Assembly: GCF_023101765.2 (NCBI RefSeq)
Contig: NC_064220.1
Span: forward strand, 6,572,001-6,636,000
DNA from: Spodoptera frugiperda
Taxonomy: Eukaryota > Arthropoda > Insecta > Lepidoptera > Noctuidae
Direction: 5' to 3'
Length of the DNA: 64,000 nucleotides
Shown here: positions 56,009 to 64,000 of the stretch, in pieces
How positions within the stretch are numbered: the stretch's first letter is position 1
How the letters are laid out: every line of letters starts with the position of its first letter
The notes under the pieces: generated by a model
The model's input: only the letters and a program-made list of their open reading frames with translations
Databases searched by the model: none
Told to the model about the DNA's origin: nothing
Position numbers and translations under genes: made by a program

Positions 56009-56185
56009 GGTTTAAAAGACGGGCACCTTGTATGAAGAAATTGATTAATGTAGATGCACTTTACGAAAGACTGCCACTGATCGTGATCTATGGCGGTCCA
56101 CTGTCTCTGCCTCTGCTTATCCCTCTCGTCATGCTAGGTATCTGCATTTAAATCAGACATGAGAATTCCATCCAGAGACCTTATT

Positions 56186-56315
56186 ACGAGTTTGTTTTTT
56201 TAACGAGATTCAAACGTTACCGTTTCGGCGTTCTGATTGGCCTGCTCCAATGAACCAACCAATCAGAAAGCTAAACGGTAAAGTTTCGAACTCGTTAAGC
56301 GTAAAACAAACTCGT
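56186..56315. mobile_element. Palindromic MITE (130 bp)
   Basis: ACGAGTTTGTTTTTTTAACG at the left faces CGTTAAGCGTAAAACAAACTCGT-type sequence at the right. Inner TTACCGTTTCGGCGTTCTGA faces TCAGAAAGCTAAACGGTAAA. Almost the whole element can fold. Confidence 0.65.
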
Positions 56316-56546
56316 ACTAAGCGTTCTGATTGGTAGATTTGAAAGTAAGCCTATTAAGATGTGTGTGATGAAATTCTAAGCTCATTACCACTTACTTCTA
56401 TTGACAATTTTTCTTAGAAATGTACCATTTTGGCCAACCTTGATCTTACTATTGATACAAATTTGGGTATTCTTCGAAACGTAATCGATATGACTTATTG
56501 AAGTATAAATAAGTAGTAACTACCTACTTTCCTTTTTCATTACTTA

Positions 56547-56706
56547 CTAGCGGTTTTATCCACTCTGCTCGGCTCCTACTTATAGTAGCGTGATGTTTTA
56601 TTAAGGTCTATAAAACACAAAAATATATTTTTTTAATCGGACCAGTAGTGCCGGAGATCAGAGGATTCCGTCGAACAAACTAAGAAACTCTTCAACTTTA
56701 TATATA
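56547..56706 (-). mobile_element. Short Helitron
   Basis: CTAG at 56547-56550 is the reverse of the 3' end. CGGCTCCTACTTATAGTAGC and TCGGACCAGTAGTGCCGGAG match the family at 32899. Confidence 0.6.
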
Positions 56707-56710
56707 AATC

Positions 56711-56923
56711 GGTGAGTGGGTGAGATTACTAGAGGCCCAATTACCCCCCTCCTTAAACTTCCCCATCTCTGATTTCCCAACCACCCTTAAATTCCTAACC
56801 CACAAAAGGCCGGCAACGCACTTGAAACGCCTGCGGTGTTTCGGGTGTCCATGGGCGGCGGCGATTACCATTCCAGCCATCAGGTGATCCATCTGCTCGT
56901 TTACCGGATTATACCATAAAAAA
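56711..56923 (+). mobile_element. Family D retroposon
   Basis: AGAGGCCCAATTACCCCCCT through GTGTCCATGGGCGGCGGCGA to ATACCATAAAAAA. A short duplication (ACCATTCCAGCCATCAGG) disturbs the usual GCTTACCATCAGG. Confidence 0.75.
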
Positions 56924-57031
56924 TGTAATAAGTATAAGCATGTATAAGATTTATGTCAATCTGATCCTTAAAAATAACAATAAATAATCGAGGTTTCATA
57001 TAAAAAAAAATCCTAAGAACCTATCAATACA

Positions 57032-57144
57032 TACATGCCGGCAACGCACCTGTTACTCCTCTGGTGTTGCGGGTGTCCATGGGCGGCGCTGATTGCTTAC
57101 CATCAGGTGACTTGTTAGCTCGTTTACCACCTATTCCATAAAAA
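57032..57144 (+). mobile_element. Family D retroposon, short copy with target duplication
   Basis: AACCTATCAATACA is present exactly at 57018-57031 and 57145-57158. The copy holds only the last 113 bases and a poly(A) tail. Confidence 0.85.
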
Positions 57145-57158
57145 AACCTATCAATACA

Positions 57159-57525
57159 ATAACAATGTACCTAGTTTATAGCTAAAAATCAGTACGTAAG
57201 TAACTTGCCTTCCAATCGTGGGAAGATTTACCCTTGGTCTGGTGTGAGCTAATGGACGCTGCCTCGAGATCCCAGATGATCCTGCCTAGTTAAAATGGCG
57301 GCGCAAGCACTGAAAAATCGACTCTATCGACGTTAGAAAAAGAATCTAATTTATATCCCTATCCTTGGTATATTTATTTATAGGGATAATTTGGAGTAGA
57401 TAGCTGTTAGTTAATTGGATAGATTAATTATTTATTAAGCTGTTAAAAGTTAAGCTTAGTTTTTTTATCCGATTTTTCATAGTTATAAAGAAAGTCGGTA
57501 TTTTTGATACATGTATGTTATTTTT
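57159..57525. other. Gene-free stretch
   Basis: Nothing recognisable was seen. Confidence 0.4.
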
Positions 57526-57690
57526 GGCTGCACAGTTGGCACGGGTGTTGCGGGTTCAATTCCCGGACGGAGCAACTCTTTGTGTGGTCCAGAATTTGTT
57601 GTTTCGGCCCTGGGTGTCATGTGTTTATGTGAAATTATGTTTTGTAAACGCACCCAGGACACAAGAGATAACCCTAGTGTGGTGAAAAGG
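57526..57690 (+). mobile_element. Family C tRNA-derived SINE with shortened head
   Basis: GTGTTGCGGGTTCAATTCCC, with the A-to-B box spacing collapsed. 3' block ACACAAGAGATAACCCTAGT. Confidence 0.75.
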
Positions 57691-57975
57691 TTTTTTATTT
57701 TATTTTAAATTTACAACACAATCACATCCATAGCTTACATTACAAAAACATAGTACGTATATATTAAAATGTATATGTTTTTCCAGAGTTGAACATTTCT
57801 ATTAGTTGTAGCGGTAAAAGGATTAGCAGAAATCCATGTTATTGTGACTGTTACACAATTAAAATTGAATGGTATTTCAGTCTAAGCCTTTTAAAGTTCG
57901 CTTCGCTCGTACTGTTAGCAAAACTGATATATTTGATTTTAAGTTATTTTTTTTTATATATATTTTTTAAAAAAT

Positions 57976-58166
57976 GTTGCCCCACATTAGGATTTTCTCC
58001 TGTGTCGCGGGTGCGTTTTACAAACATACAAGTTCACATGCACATGACACCCAGACCCGAAACAACAATTCGTGGATCACACAAAGAGTTGCTCCGTGCG
58101 GGAATCGAACCCGCTACCCGTTGCGCGGCAGCCAGTTGCCCAGCCACCGCACCAACCGTGCAGTCG
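57976..58166 (-). mobile_element. Family C tRNA-derived SINE, well preserved
   Basis: On the minus strand: TGCACGGTTGGTGCGGTGGC head, B-box at 58101-58111, 3' block CACAGGAGAAAATCCTAATG. It lies opposite in direction to the copy 285 bases upstream. Confidence 0.85.
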
Positions 58167-58208
58167 AATCGAATTAATTACGAAGTTGATATATTTTTTT
58201 ATTTAATA

Positions 58209-58376
58209 CTAGCTGGCCTGGCAAACTTTGTACTGTATCAAACATTTTTTCTCGCTTTTCAATCTTTACCTGGATTTCCCACAAATAATTGAAGTCTTAT
58301 ATTAGTGAAATCGGTCCAACCGTTCTCGAGTTTTTAGCGAGACAAACCAACAGCAATCGATTTTTATATATTAAGA
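58209..58376 (-). mobile_element. Complete short Helitron (168 bp)
   Basis: On the minus strand it starts A|TCTTAATATATAAAAATCGA and ends AAGTTTGCCAGGCCAG then CTAG|T, with the internal AACTCGAGAACGG-like block known from lepidopteran Helitron 5' regions (here AAAAACTCGAGAACGGTTGG). Confidence 0.75.
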
Positions 58377-58377
58377 T

Positions 58378-58530
58378 TAGCTTCTGCCAGCGGCTTCATC
58401 AGCATTGCTGTGTGATAAAAAAACAAAATACCCTGTCTGTATACCAAATTTCATCAAAATCCGTTCAGTAGTTTCTGAGTGATTGACGGACAAACATCTA
58501 AACATTCAAACTAGCAAACTTTCACAGTTT
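58378..58530 (-). mobile_element. Helitron 3' part of a second family
   Basis: On the minus strand: CGGATTTTGATGAAATTTGG, then GAAGCCGCTGGCAGAAGCTA, ending one base from the neighbouring Helitron's start. The 3' terminus was probably hit by that insertion. Confidence 0.6.
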
Positions 58531-58726
58531 AGTGTAAAGTACTTCTATAACCACGATTTGGCAGTTCTTTTTAAAGTTCCATGTAACAACAGTTACTATA
58601 GTCTACCTTAAAATGTCCACTACCAAAGGTATCCCTTTTATGGGGGCATTTTATCGTAATCCCCACGTTTGACAGGCGGTTTGGGGATTGGAATTATGTC
58701 ATCGAAGTGTTAGAGGATGGTTTTCC

Positions 58727-58822
58727 TACATGGGACTTATAACACAAATGGTGAAAAGTGGGTGTACATTGTACAACGGCATTACGTGTCGTAATGTGCA
58801 CCTCTGCCTACCCCTTTGGGGA
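58727..58822 (+). mobile_element. Family B SINE, 3' part
   Basis: TACATGGGACTTATAACACA to CTCTGCCTACCCCTTTGGGG. Confidence 0.7.
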
Positions 58823-59054
58823 CCTTTGTTACTTTCTCTTAAATTTTAATGACAACGAATGACTATACAAACAAACATACATATACATATATGTATTATA
58901 TAGGTACGGTTTTGTTATTATTACGTTTGTAGTCTGTCACTTCCTGTGAGCCCTGAATAAATATTTTCTTTTTTCTTCCGCTGAACTGTTGGTTTCAGGA
59001 AAATATAAAGTAAATGTTACGTTGACAATAAGCAAGTATGTACATACATTTTCC

Positions 59055-59339
59055 AGTGTGGGAGAGCCATATTTAAGTGGTCGACCGGAGTGATACCACG
59101 GCCTCACAGAAAACCGACGTGAAACAACGGTTGCGTTGTGTTTCGTTGTGTAAGTGAGGTTACCGGAGACCCTATTACTTCCCAATCCCAGATTTTCAAA
59201 CAACCCTTAAATTCCTACCCCCCGAAAGACCAGTAACGCACTTGTAACGCCTCTGGTGTTTCGGATGTCCATGGGCGGCGGCGATTGCTTACCATCAAAT
59301 GATACGTCTGCTCGTTTAGCGGCTTATGAATTAAAAAGA
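59055..59339 (+). mobile_element. Family D retroposon, long form
   Basis: GTGTGGGAGAGCCATATTTA through GACCGGAGTGATACCACGGC and GCTTACCATCAAATGATACG to a decayed A tail. Confidence 0.8.
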
Positions 59340-59744
59340 TATATTATTTTTTATGCCAAATTCATTGTGAATTAACACACATTTGTTACATATAATAATA
59401 TATTTCTGCTTAATAAGTCCCTCGGAATATTATCAAAATACCTATCTTTTGTAAGGAGACAGAGCAAATATATCCTGTTTTCTTAGAAATCAACATAAAA
59501 TGAGCCGTAACATGTCATATCGCCCGATTTTATTGCCCTCGTAAAATACCAGTCGTGATGATAAAATATTTAGGTGATACACTCGCTGTGGCACCAGGTT
59601 TCACTTGAAGATTAACTTTTAGAAAACAGAGAGTTCCCTAAAAACTATACTTTTTTACTTTTGCTGGGACCCTGTTGGGCACCAATTGTTACCTACCAAA
59701 CGTTTACCACCTAAGCCTACATTGTGGAATGCAATCAAGAATTC
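59340..59744. other. Gene-free stretch
   Basis: Nothing recognisable was seen. Confidence 0.4.
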
Positions 59745-59979
59745 GACTGCACGGTTGGTGCGGTGGCTGGGTTCAACTGGCTGCCAGCGCAACGGTGATC
59801 ATGCAATCTCTGAAAATAGAAGTCCGCACGGAGCAACTCTTTGTGACGGATCCACAAATTGTATCGGGAAAGGTTATAAAGGGTCTAAAGGCAACAGTGA
59901 CCCATGTGTATGTGAAACCGCGCTGGAGTCGGTATGTATAAATGTAAAAACGCACTTTATCGACACAGGAAAAAATACA
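59745..59979 (+). mobile_element. Chimeric family C SINE with replaced B-box
   Basis: The head TGCACGGTTGGTGCGGTGGC is intact. From 59794 the B-box segment is replaced by GGTGATCATGCAATCTCTGA and following bases, after which CGCACGGAGCAACTCTTTGT resumes. Confidence 0.7.
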
Positions 59980-60084
59980 GTAATATGTGTGTATTTTAGT
60001 ATTATACAACGTTTAAAAAAGGGGTATATATCAATTGCACGGTATCTAGACAATATTGAAAGAGAGGTTCCTCAGACCAGGCGA

Positions 60085-60200
60085 GGTGATCATGCAATCT
60101 CTGAAAATAGAAGTCCGACGAATCATTATTTGTGACGGATAGACAATTTATCGGGAAAGGTTATCGTAATATTAACGAGTGACCCCTGTAGTGTTGTGAC
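60085..60200 (+). repeat. Second copy of the chimeric SINE segment
   Basis: GGTGATCATGCAATCTCTGA, then AAATAGAAGTCCG and TATCGGGAAAGGTTAT repeat the order found at 59794-59880, with a shortened middle. Confidence 0.7.
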
Positions 60201-60627
60201 ACGTTTGTATGATTTGAAATCAAGAACTATGCGATATCAAGTATTTGGTACAATTTTTTTTAAACGTATTTTAAGCTGAAACTTTGTGTAGAGGTTCTAT
60301 TCAACCTGTATTCATCAGGGCTTCTTGATGTATATGGGTATTTTGTTACACGTTGTATATACGTATTTATGTAACATAACAAAGAGCTAATTTCGAATGC
60401 AAACAAACCATTTGCAATTGATTGACATTCATGAGGTGACTGCCGGTCCTCCAAGGAGGTCGTGAAGGTTTCTAAACGTCCTCATATCCCATGGGGCGCT
60501 AAGAGAAATGTTCTACCTTATCTGACATGGAGTATGTTGACAATGGAATGGTAACATGGTTTTTGGTGAGTTGAAAAATGGAACGTGTAGGATTTCAGTT
60601 AACATTTTTGATGAAGTATCGCGTTTA
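60201..60627. other. Gene-free stretch
   Basis: Nothing recognisable was seen. Confidence 0.4.
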
Positions 60628-60743
60628 ACCTCCGTACTCTGAGTCATTAAATGATTACTTAACCCATTGGCTATTGTTTTCGGAACAAAATCGTTACTAA
60701 GGAATAGTTTAAGTAATCATTAAATGTCTCTGAGTACAGCAGT
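60628..60743. mobile_element. Family F MITE, both ends present
   Basis: CTCCGTACTCTGAGTCATTA at the left, CTCTGAGTACAGCAG at the right, core TCGGAACAAAATCGTTACTA. Confidence 0.75.
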
Positions 60744-61025
60744 AAGAGTCGGTGGCTCGAACTTGTTCGTCCGTGAGGCAAATATGCAGATGTTTTACCC
60801 AACAAGTTTGCAAATGACACATACTCATTAAATAGCAGTATAAAGATATTTTTCTCTGAGGTGGAAAGCGAGACCGGGAAATATGATAGATTGAGTTCAC
60901 ATCATAGTGTGGAGCAAAGTAAAATATTAAACAAAAAAAAAACAGTTTCTTTTGAAAAGTTGTTTGTAATCATGACAATCACATATTCAAATATCGGTCA
61001 CTAGCGACAATAAGGATTTGAACAA

Positions 61026-61188
61026 TGATGATAAATGGTATTTATTTTTGCAAATAGGTTACAATGTTACTCTTTTACACGTCAATCTCTTAAATAACTA
61101 GATGAGGCCGGCATTTCCTATCGGACTACTCTGAGAAAAAACACCGAAACAAACTCAGAGGTCTTTAAGTCCAGTTAAAATGAATCCT
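61026..61188 (-). mobile_element. Family J retroposon
   Basis: Antisense tail GATGATAAATGGTATTTATT, then GAGGCCGGCATTTCCTATCG and ACAAACTCAGAGGTCTTTAA. 5' part missing. Confidence 0.65.
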
Positions 61189-61523
61189 CCATTGACTACC
61201 TCATCCATGTTTCTGTGACAATCGACCATGCACCAGGGAGTAGCGGAGGATTTTAAAACGCCCTATTTATTACTGGCACACACCTTCGAGGTGGGAAATT
61301 GAATTTTATGTTGCAAAAGAAGCTATGGAATTATTTCTCAAATTACTTTGACGTTATATGCCGATGACGATTTGTTATCCTTCTATCTTAGTTATAGTAT
61401 CAACACATGACGTCCCATATTTTAATGCCAAAAGGAGAAGGCAGAGGTGTAAAAATAATGTAACACTAATTTTAATAAATTTTATATTATCTGAATACAC
61501 AAATACTAATGACTTTGACTCAT
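61189..61523. other. Gene-free stretch
   Basis: Nothing recognisable was seen. Confidence 0.4.
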
Positions 61524-61713
61524 GGTAGGTGCGGTCGCTGGGCAACCGAATGTCGCGCAACGTGTAATGGGTTAGATTCCCGCACGTAACAACTCACTCA
61601 CTTATGTGTTCCACAAATTGTTGATTCGGGTCTGAGTGTCATGTGTATGTGAACTTGTATGTTTGTAAACGCACCAACGACACAGGAGAAACCCCTAGCG
61701 TAAAGGGCAACAT
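61524..61713 (+). mobile_element. Family C tRNA-derived SINE
   Basis: GGTGCGGTCGCTGGGCAACC head, B-box decayed to GGTTAGATTCC, 3' block CACAGGAGAAACCCCTAGCG. Confidence 0.8.
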
Positions 61714-62218
61714 TTTCTGAATAAAAAAAAACCTACAAGATCAAAATAACCTTGTTTAGCACGTAAGAAGAAATCTTAACAAAAATAGTAATACATATAG
61801 CATATACTATATAGACGCCTAGAGCTTGTACTATCAGACGCGTCACGACATATAAAACGTTATATGCGTCATCATAACGTTTTCATAGGTTCAGGAATGA
61901 CTTACGGAAATTATTTTTGCTAGCGTTTTTGATAGTAAGCGTAAAGAAACTGTTTTATCCATAGTAATATTAAAGCATGATGAAAGAATTTTCCACGAAA
62001 CTTGAGTCTATATTCAGAGTCGAATAGTTTTTGGTTATGGTAAAATTAATACCATCTAAAAAGTATTGATATCTGTACAAAGTCGTGCTAAGTCAAACGT
62101 TGCTTAAGGTACGCGTCCACAGGCCCGCATCGTACGCATCGCACGCTACGGATTTTAATTTGTCTTGTATGGAAACTCATACAACTGCATCCACTAAAAC
62201 GCAACGTACGGACCGCTT
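61714..62218. other. Gene-free stretch ending in a CpG-rich repeat
   Basis: From 62105 the sequence (GCATCGTACGCATCGCACGC) is CpG-rich and continues after the inserted family A copy as GCGATGCGTACCGATGACAT to about 62475. It looks like one older CpG-rich transposon of unknown class. Confidence 0.4.
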
Positions 62219-62231
62219 GTCGACAATGCAT

Positions 62232-62392
62232 TTTTTTTTTTTTTGAGGGGGCAAAATCATCCAATGACTTCTCCCGCCTTGGGCGAGGCGAGAGGGAGTG
62301 TCAGACTCTTACTGACTAAAAACCACCCCGTTCCTTCTCCTGCTTTTCGAGCCGGAGCCCCGGTAAACCCGCTAGGTAGTCCGCAGCTCCGG
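62232..62392 (-). mobile_element. Family A retroposon with 13-bp target duplication
   Basis: GTCGACAATGCAT flanks it exactly (62219-62231 and 62393-62405). Poly(T) at the left, CCGCAGCTCCG at the right. Confidence 0.9.
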
Positions 62393-62405
62393 GTCGACAA
62401 TGCAT

Positions 62406-63010
62406 GCGATGCGTACCGATGACATCGTACGGAATTCGAACGATGCGTGTGATACGTATGAGACGCACCACGACACTTCAATGTCCGACCGCACTGGTCA
62501 GCTGCTACACGACAAGTGATCAACACGCTGCTCAGCCGATAAATCTTTGACTCCGTCGAACGCCGAGAGAGGCGCTAGTGTTCCCATTCTACCCTCGATT
62601 GCGTCATATATTTGACATTGACATCAAATAACTGAAAACAAAAAATAAATGATTAGGTTTTGAAACAAGGCCTTATTTACTCTCGATGTAATACTCGTAT
62701 ATTTGAGTAAAACTTTCCCCGTCTTTAAGTAAACATAATACCCATTTATATTTCTTACAACACAATCGTTCAAACACGTACATAGGTGAATAAATAAAAA
62801 CTAAAAGCTTTCCGACCTTTTCACAAATTAGTTCCTACTTTGGAAACTATGAAATTAAAAGCTAATTATGGGAAAAGTTATGGCTGAGAGAGTTTGGCCG
62901 GAAAATTATTTTTGTTTTTTCTTTGTTCGAAAGTTGGATTATTTGAATTGTTTGTAAGCTTCGGCGTTTATTGTTTTAAATCGTAGCCGTTTTAGTTTCT
63001 CGAGTTACGA
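62406..63010. other. Gene-free stretch
   Basis: The rest of the CpG-rich repeat to about 62475, then AT-rich sequence with no recognised content. Confidence 0.4.
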
Positions 63011-63114
63011 ACTGCCTAGCGGGTTACCGGGGCTCCGGTTCGAAAAGCAGGAGTAGGTACGGGGTGGTTTTTAGTCAGTAAGAGTCTGACACCCCCTTTG
63101 CCTCGCCTAATGCG
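63011..63114 (+). mobile_element. Family A retroposon, truncated at both ends
   Basis: ACTGCCTAGCGGGTTACCGG to GACACCCCCTTTGCCTCGCC. The poly(A) end is missing. Confidence 0.75.
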
Positions 63115-63220
63115 GTTGAGGTAACCTTATTTAAGAAATGGATTTTGCGAAAGCCATTTGTGTATGTTTTACAAAGTAACACTCATTGGAGTTGAGGTAA
63201 CCTTATTTAAGAAATGGATT
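63115..63220. repeat. Direct 30-bp duplication, 76-base period
   Basis: GTTGAGGTAACCTTATTTAA plus the next ten bases occurs identically at 63115-63144 and 63191-63220. Confidence 0.85.
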
Positions 63221-63816
63221 ATATAATAAAATATTATAAATGTGTTTCCTACTCAACCACGTCACACGGCTGAAGGGATCGGTATGATATTTGGAATAGG
63301 GATAGATTATGGTCTGGAATAATACATAGACTATTTTAGCGGGCAGAAGCTTGTGGATTATAAACCGCACCGTAAGGTGTCTAATACTCTTATATACCTT
63401 TAATGGTAACTTGAAGGTAATCTACATAATAAACCTTGTATATTATTCTACAAAAGTAATCAGGGATATTACCAATTACCCAACAACAAGCACAAACACA
63501 TCATTAGGTATTAATGTAGAATTCACCGAAAAAAATATTCTAGAAAACAATCTCCACAGACTCCTAGAACGTTGGGAGATAAATCAGTCGAGATCAACAT
63601 CTCGTTTGATACATATTTTAACACTACAAAGTGAGAGTTCTACTTTACATATATTCTTCATTCAGCTGTGAACTTGTATGTAAAGTAAATAAACTACAGT
63701 CAAAGGATAGTATATAATGTATTCAAGACTGTGTTAAATATTTATTTTTTGTCTTTAGTCCAGAAAGACTTCGGAGAAAAGAATTTTGAATTTGATTTTG
63801 TAGAGGATTTATTATT
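63221..63816. other. Gene-free stretch
   Basis: A 106-codon AT-rich frame at 63351-63671 has no recognised domain. I do not call it a gene. Confidence 0.35.
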
Positions 63817-64000
63817 TTTTATAATAACTATTGTAAGACATATTAACACAACTAAAAATCACGCTCTATTTACGTACCGTACATTAATGGAGAAAACGTC
63901 TACTAGTTTCGAGTCACATCATAAACAGCGTGCGCAGAAGCAGCGATGTAGAGTAGGCTACACGACACTCGATGCGATGTTCGTGGGTGAATAAACCGTG
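63817..64000 (+). mobile_element. Family H MITE, runs to the window end
   Basis: ATAATAACTATTGTAAGACA at the left, TACTAGTTTCGAGTCACATC in the middle, AATAAACCGTG at the very end. The central CpG-rich part is rearranged relative to other copies. Confidence 0.6.

Noticed and set aside
63351..63671. 106-codon plus-strand open frame
   Set aside because: Composition follows the AT-rich background and nothing in it resembles a known family.

Overview
The window is insect nuclear DNA, almost certainly from a moth (Lepidoptera), probably a noctuid. It is AT-rich, has spliced genes, and is packed with short Helitrons, two tRNA-headed SINE families, 5'-truncated poly(A) retroposons and palindromic MITEs of types I know from lepidopteran genomes. 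The species guess rests on memory of repeat families, not on a search.

Only one host protein gene is supported. It is a kekkon-type receptor on the plus strand at 43954-47005, two coding exons and 834 codons. It has a signal peptide, LRRNT, about six leucine-rich repeats, LRRCT, one Ig domain, one membrane segment and a long proline-rich tail ending in a PDZ-ligand-like TEV. A splice acceptor eight bases before the ATG shows that at least one 5' non-coding exon lies upstream.

Layout. 1-4141: two near-identical copies of a Helitron-derived unit carrying a broken, intron-containing N-terminal piece of the Helitron protein, with other Helitron pieces between them. 4142-23640: gene-free DNA with many retroposons, SINEs and MITEs. 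23762-24614: a fresh Penelope-like element with a GIY-YIG endonuclease end, 232-bp inverted terminal repeats and a 12-bp target duplication. 24627-42830: more repeats, including a 494-bp GC-rich retroposon with a 14-bp target duplication (36858-37379). About 42830-48270: the receptor gene in a stretch that is nearly free of recognisable repeats. 48275-64000: dense nested repeats to the end.

For brevity the repeat families are lettered. A: poly(A) retroposon with motif CATCCAATGACTTCTCCCGC on its antisense strand. B: tRNA-derived SINE with TGGTCGAGTGGTCGCAAGTG. C: tRNA-derived SINE with CGCACGGAGCAACTCTTTGT. D: LINE-type 3' end with TTACCATCAGGTGATCCGTC. E: LINE-like piece with GAGCATTAATCACCACGCTT. 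F, G, H: MITEs. J: retroposon with GCATTTCTTCTCAGAGTAGT. K: the GC-rich retroposon. The genes do not form a pathway: apart from the receptor, everything recognisable is mobile DNA. No new multi-gene system was found. The most unusual objects are the intact-ended Penelope-like insertion, the K retroposon, the tandem Helitron units and several large perfect or near-perfect foldbacks.
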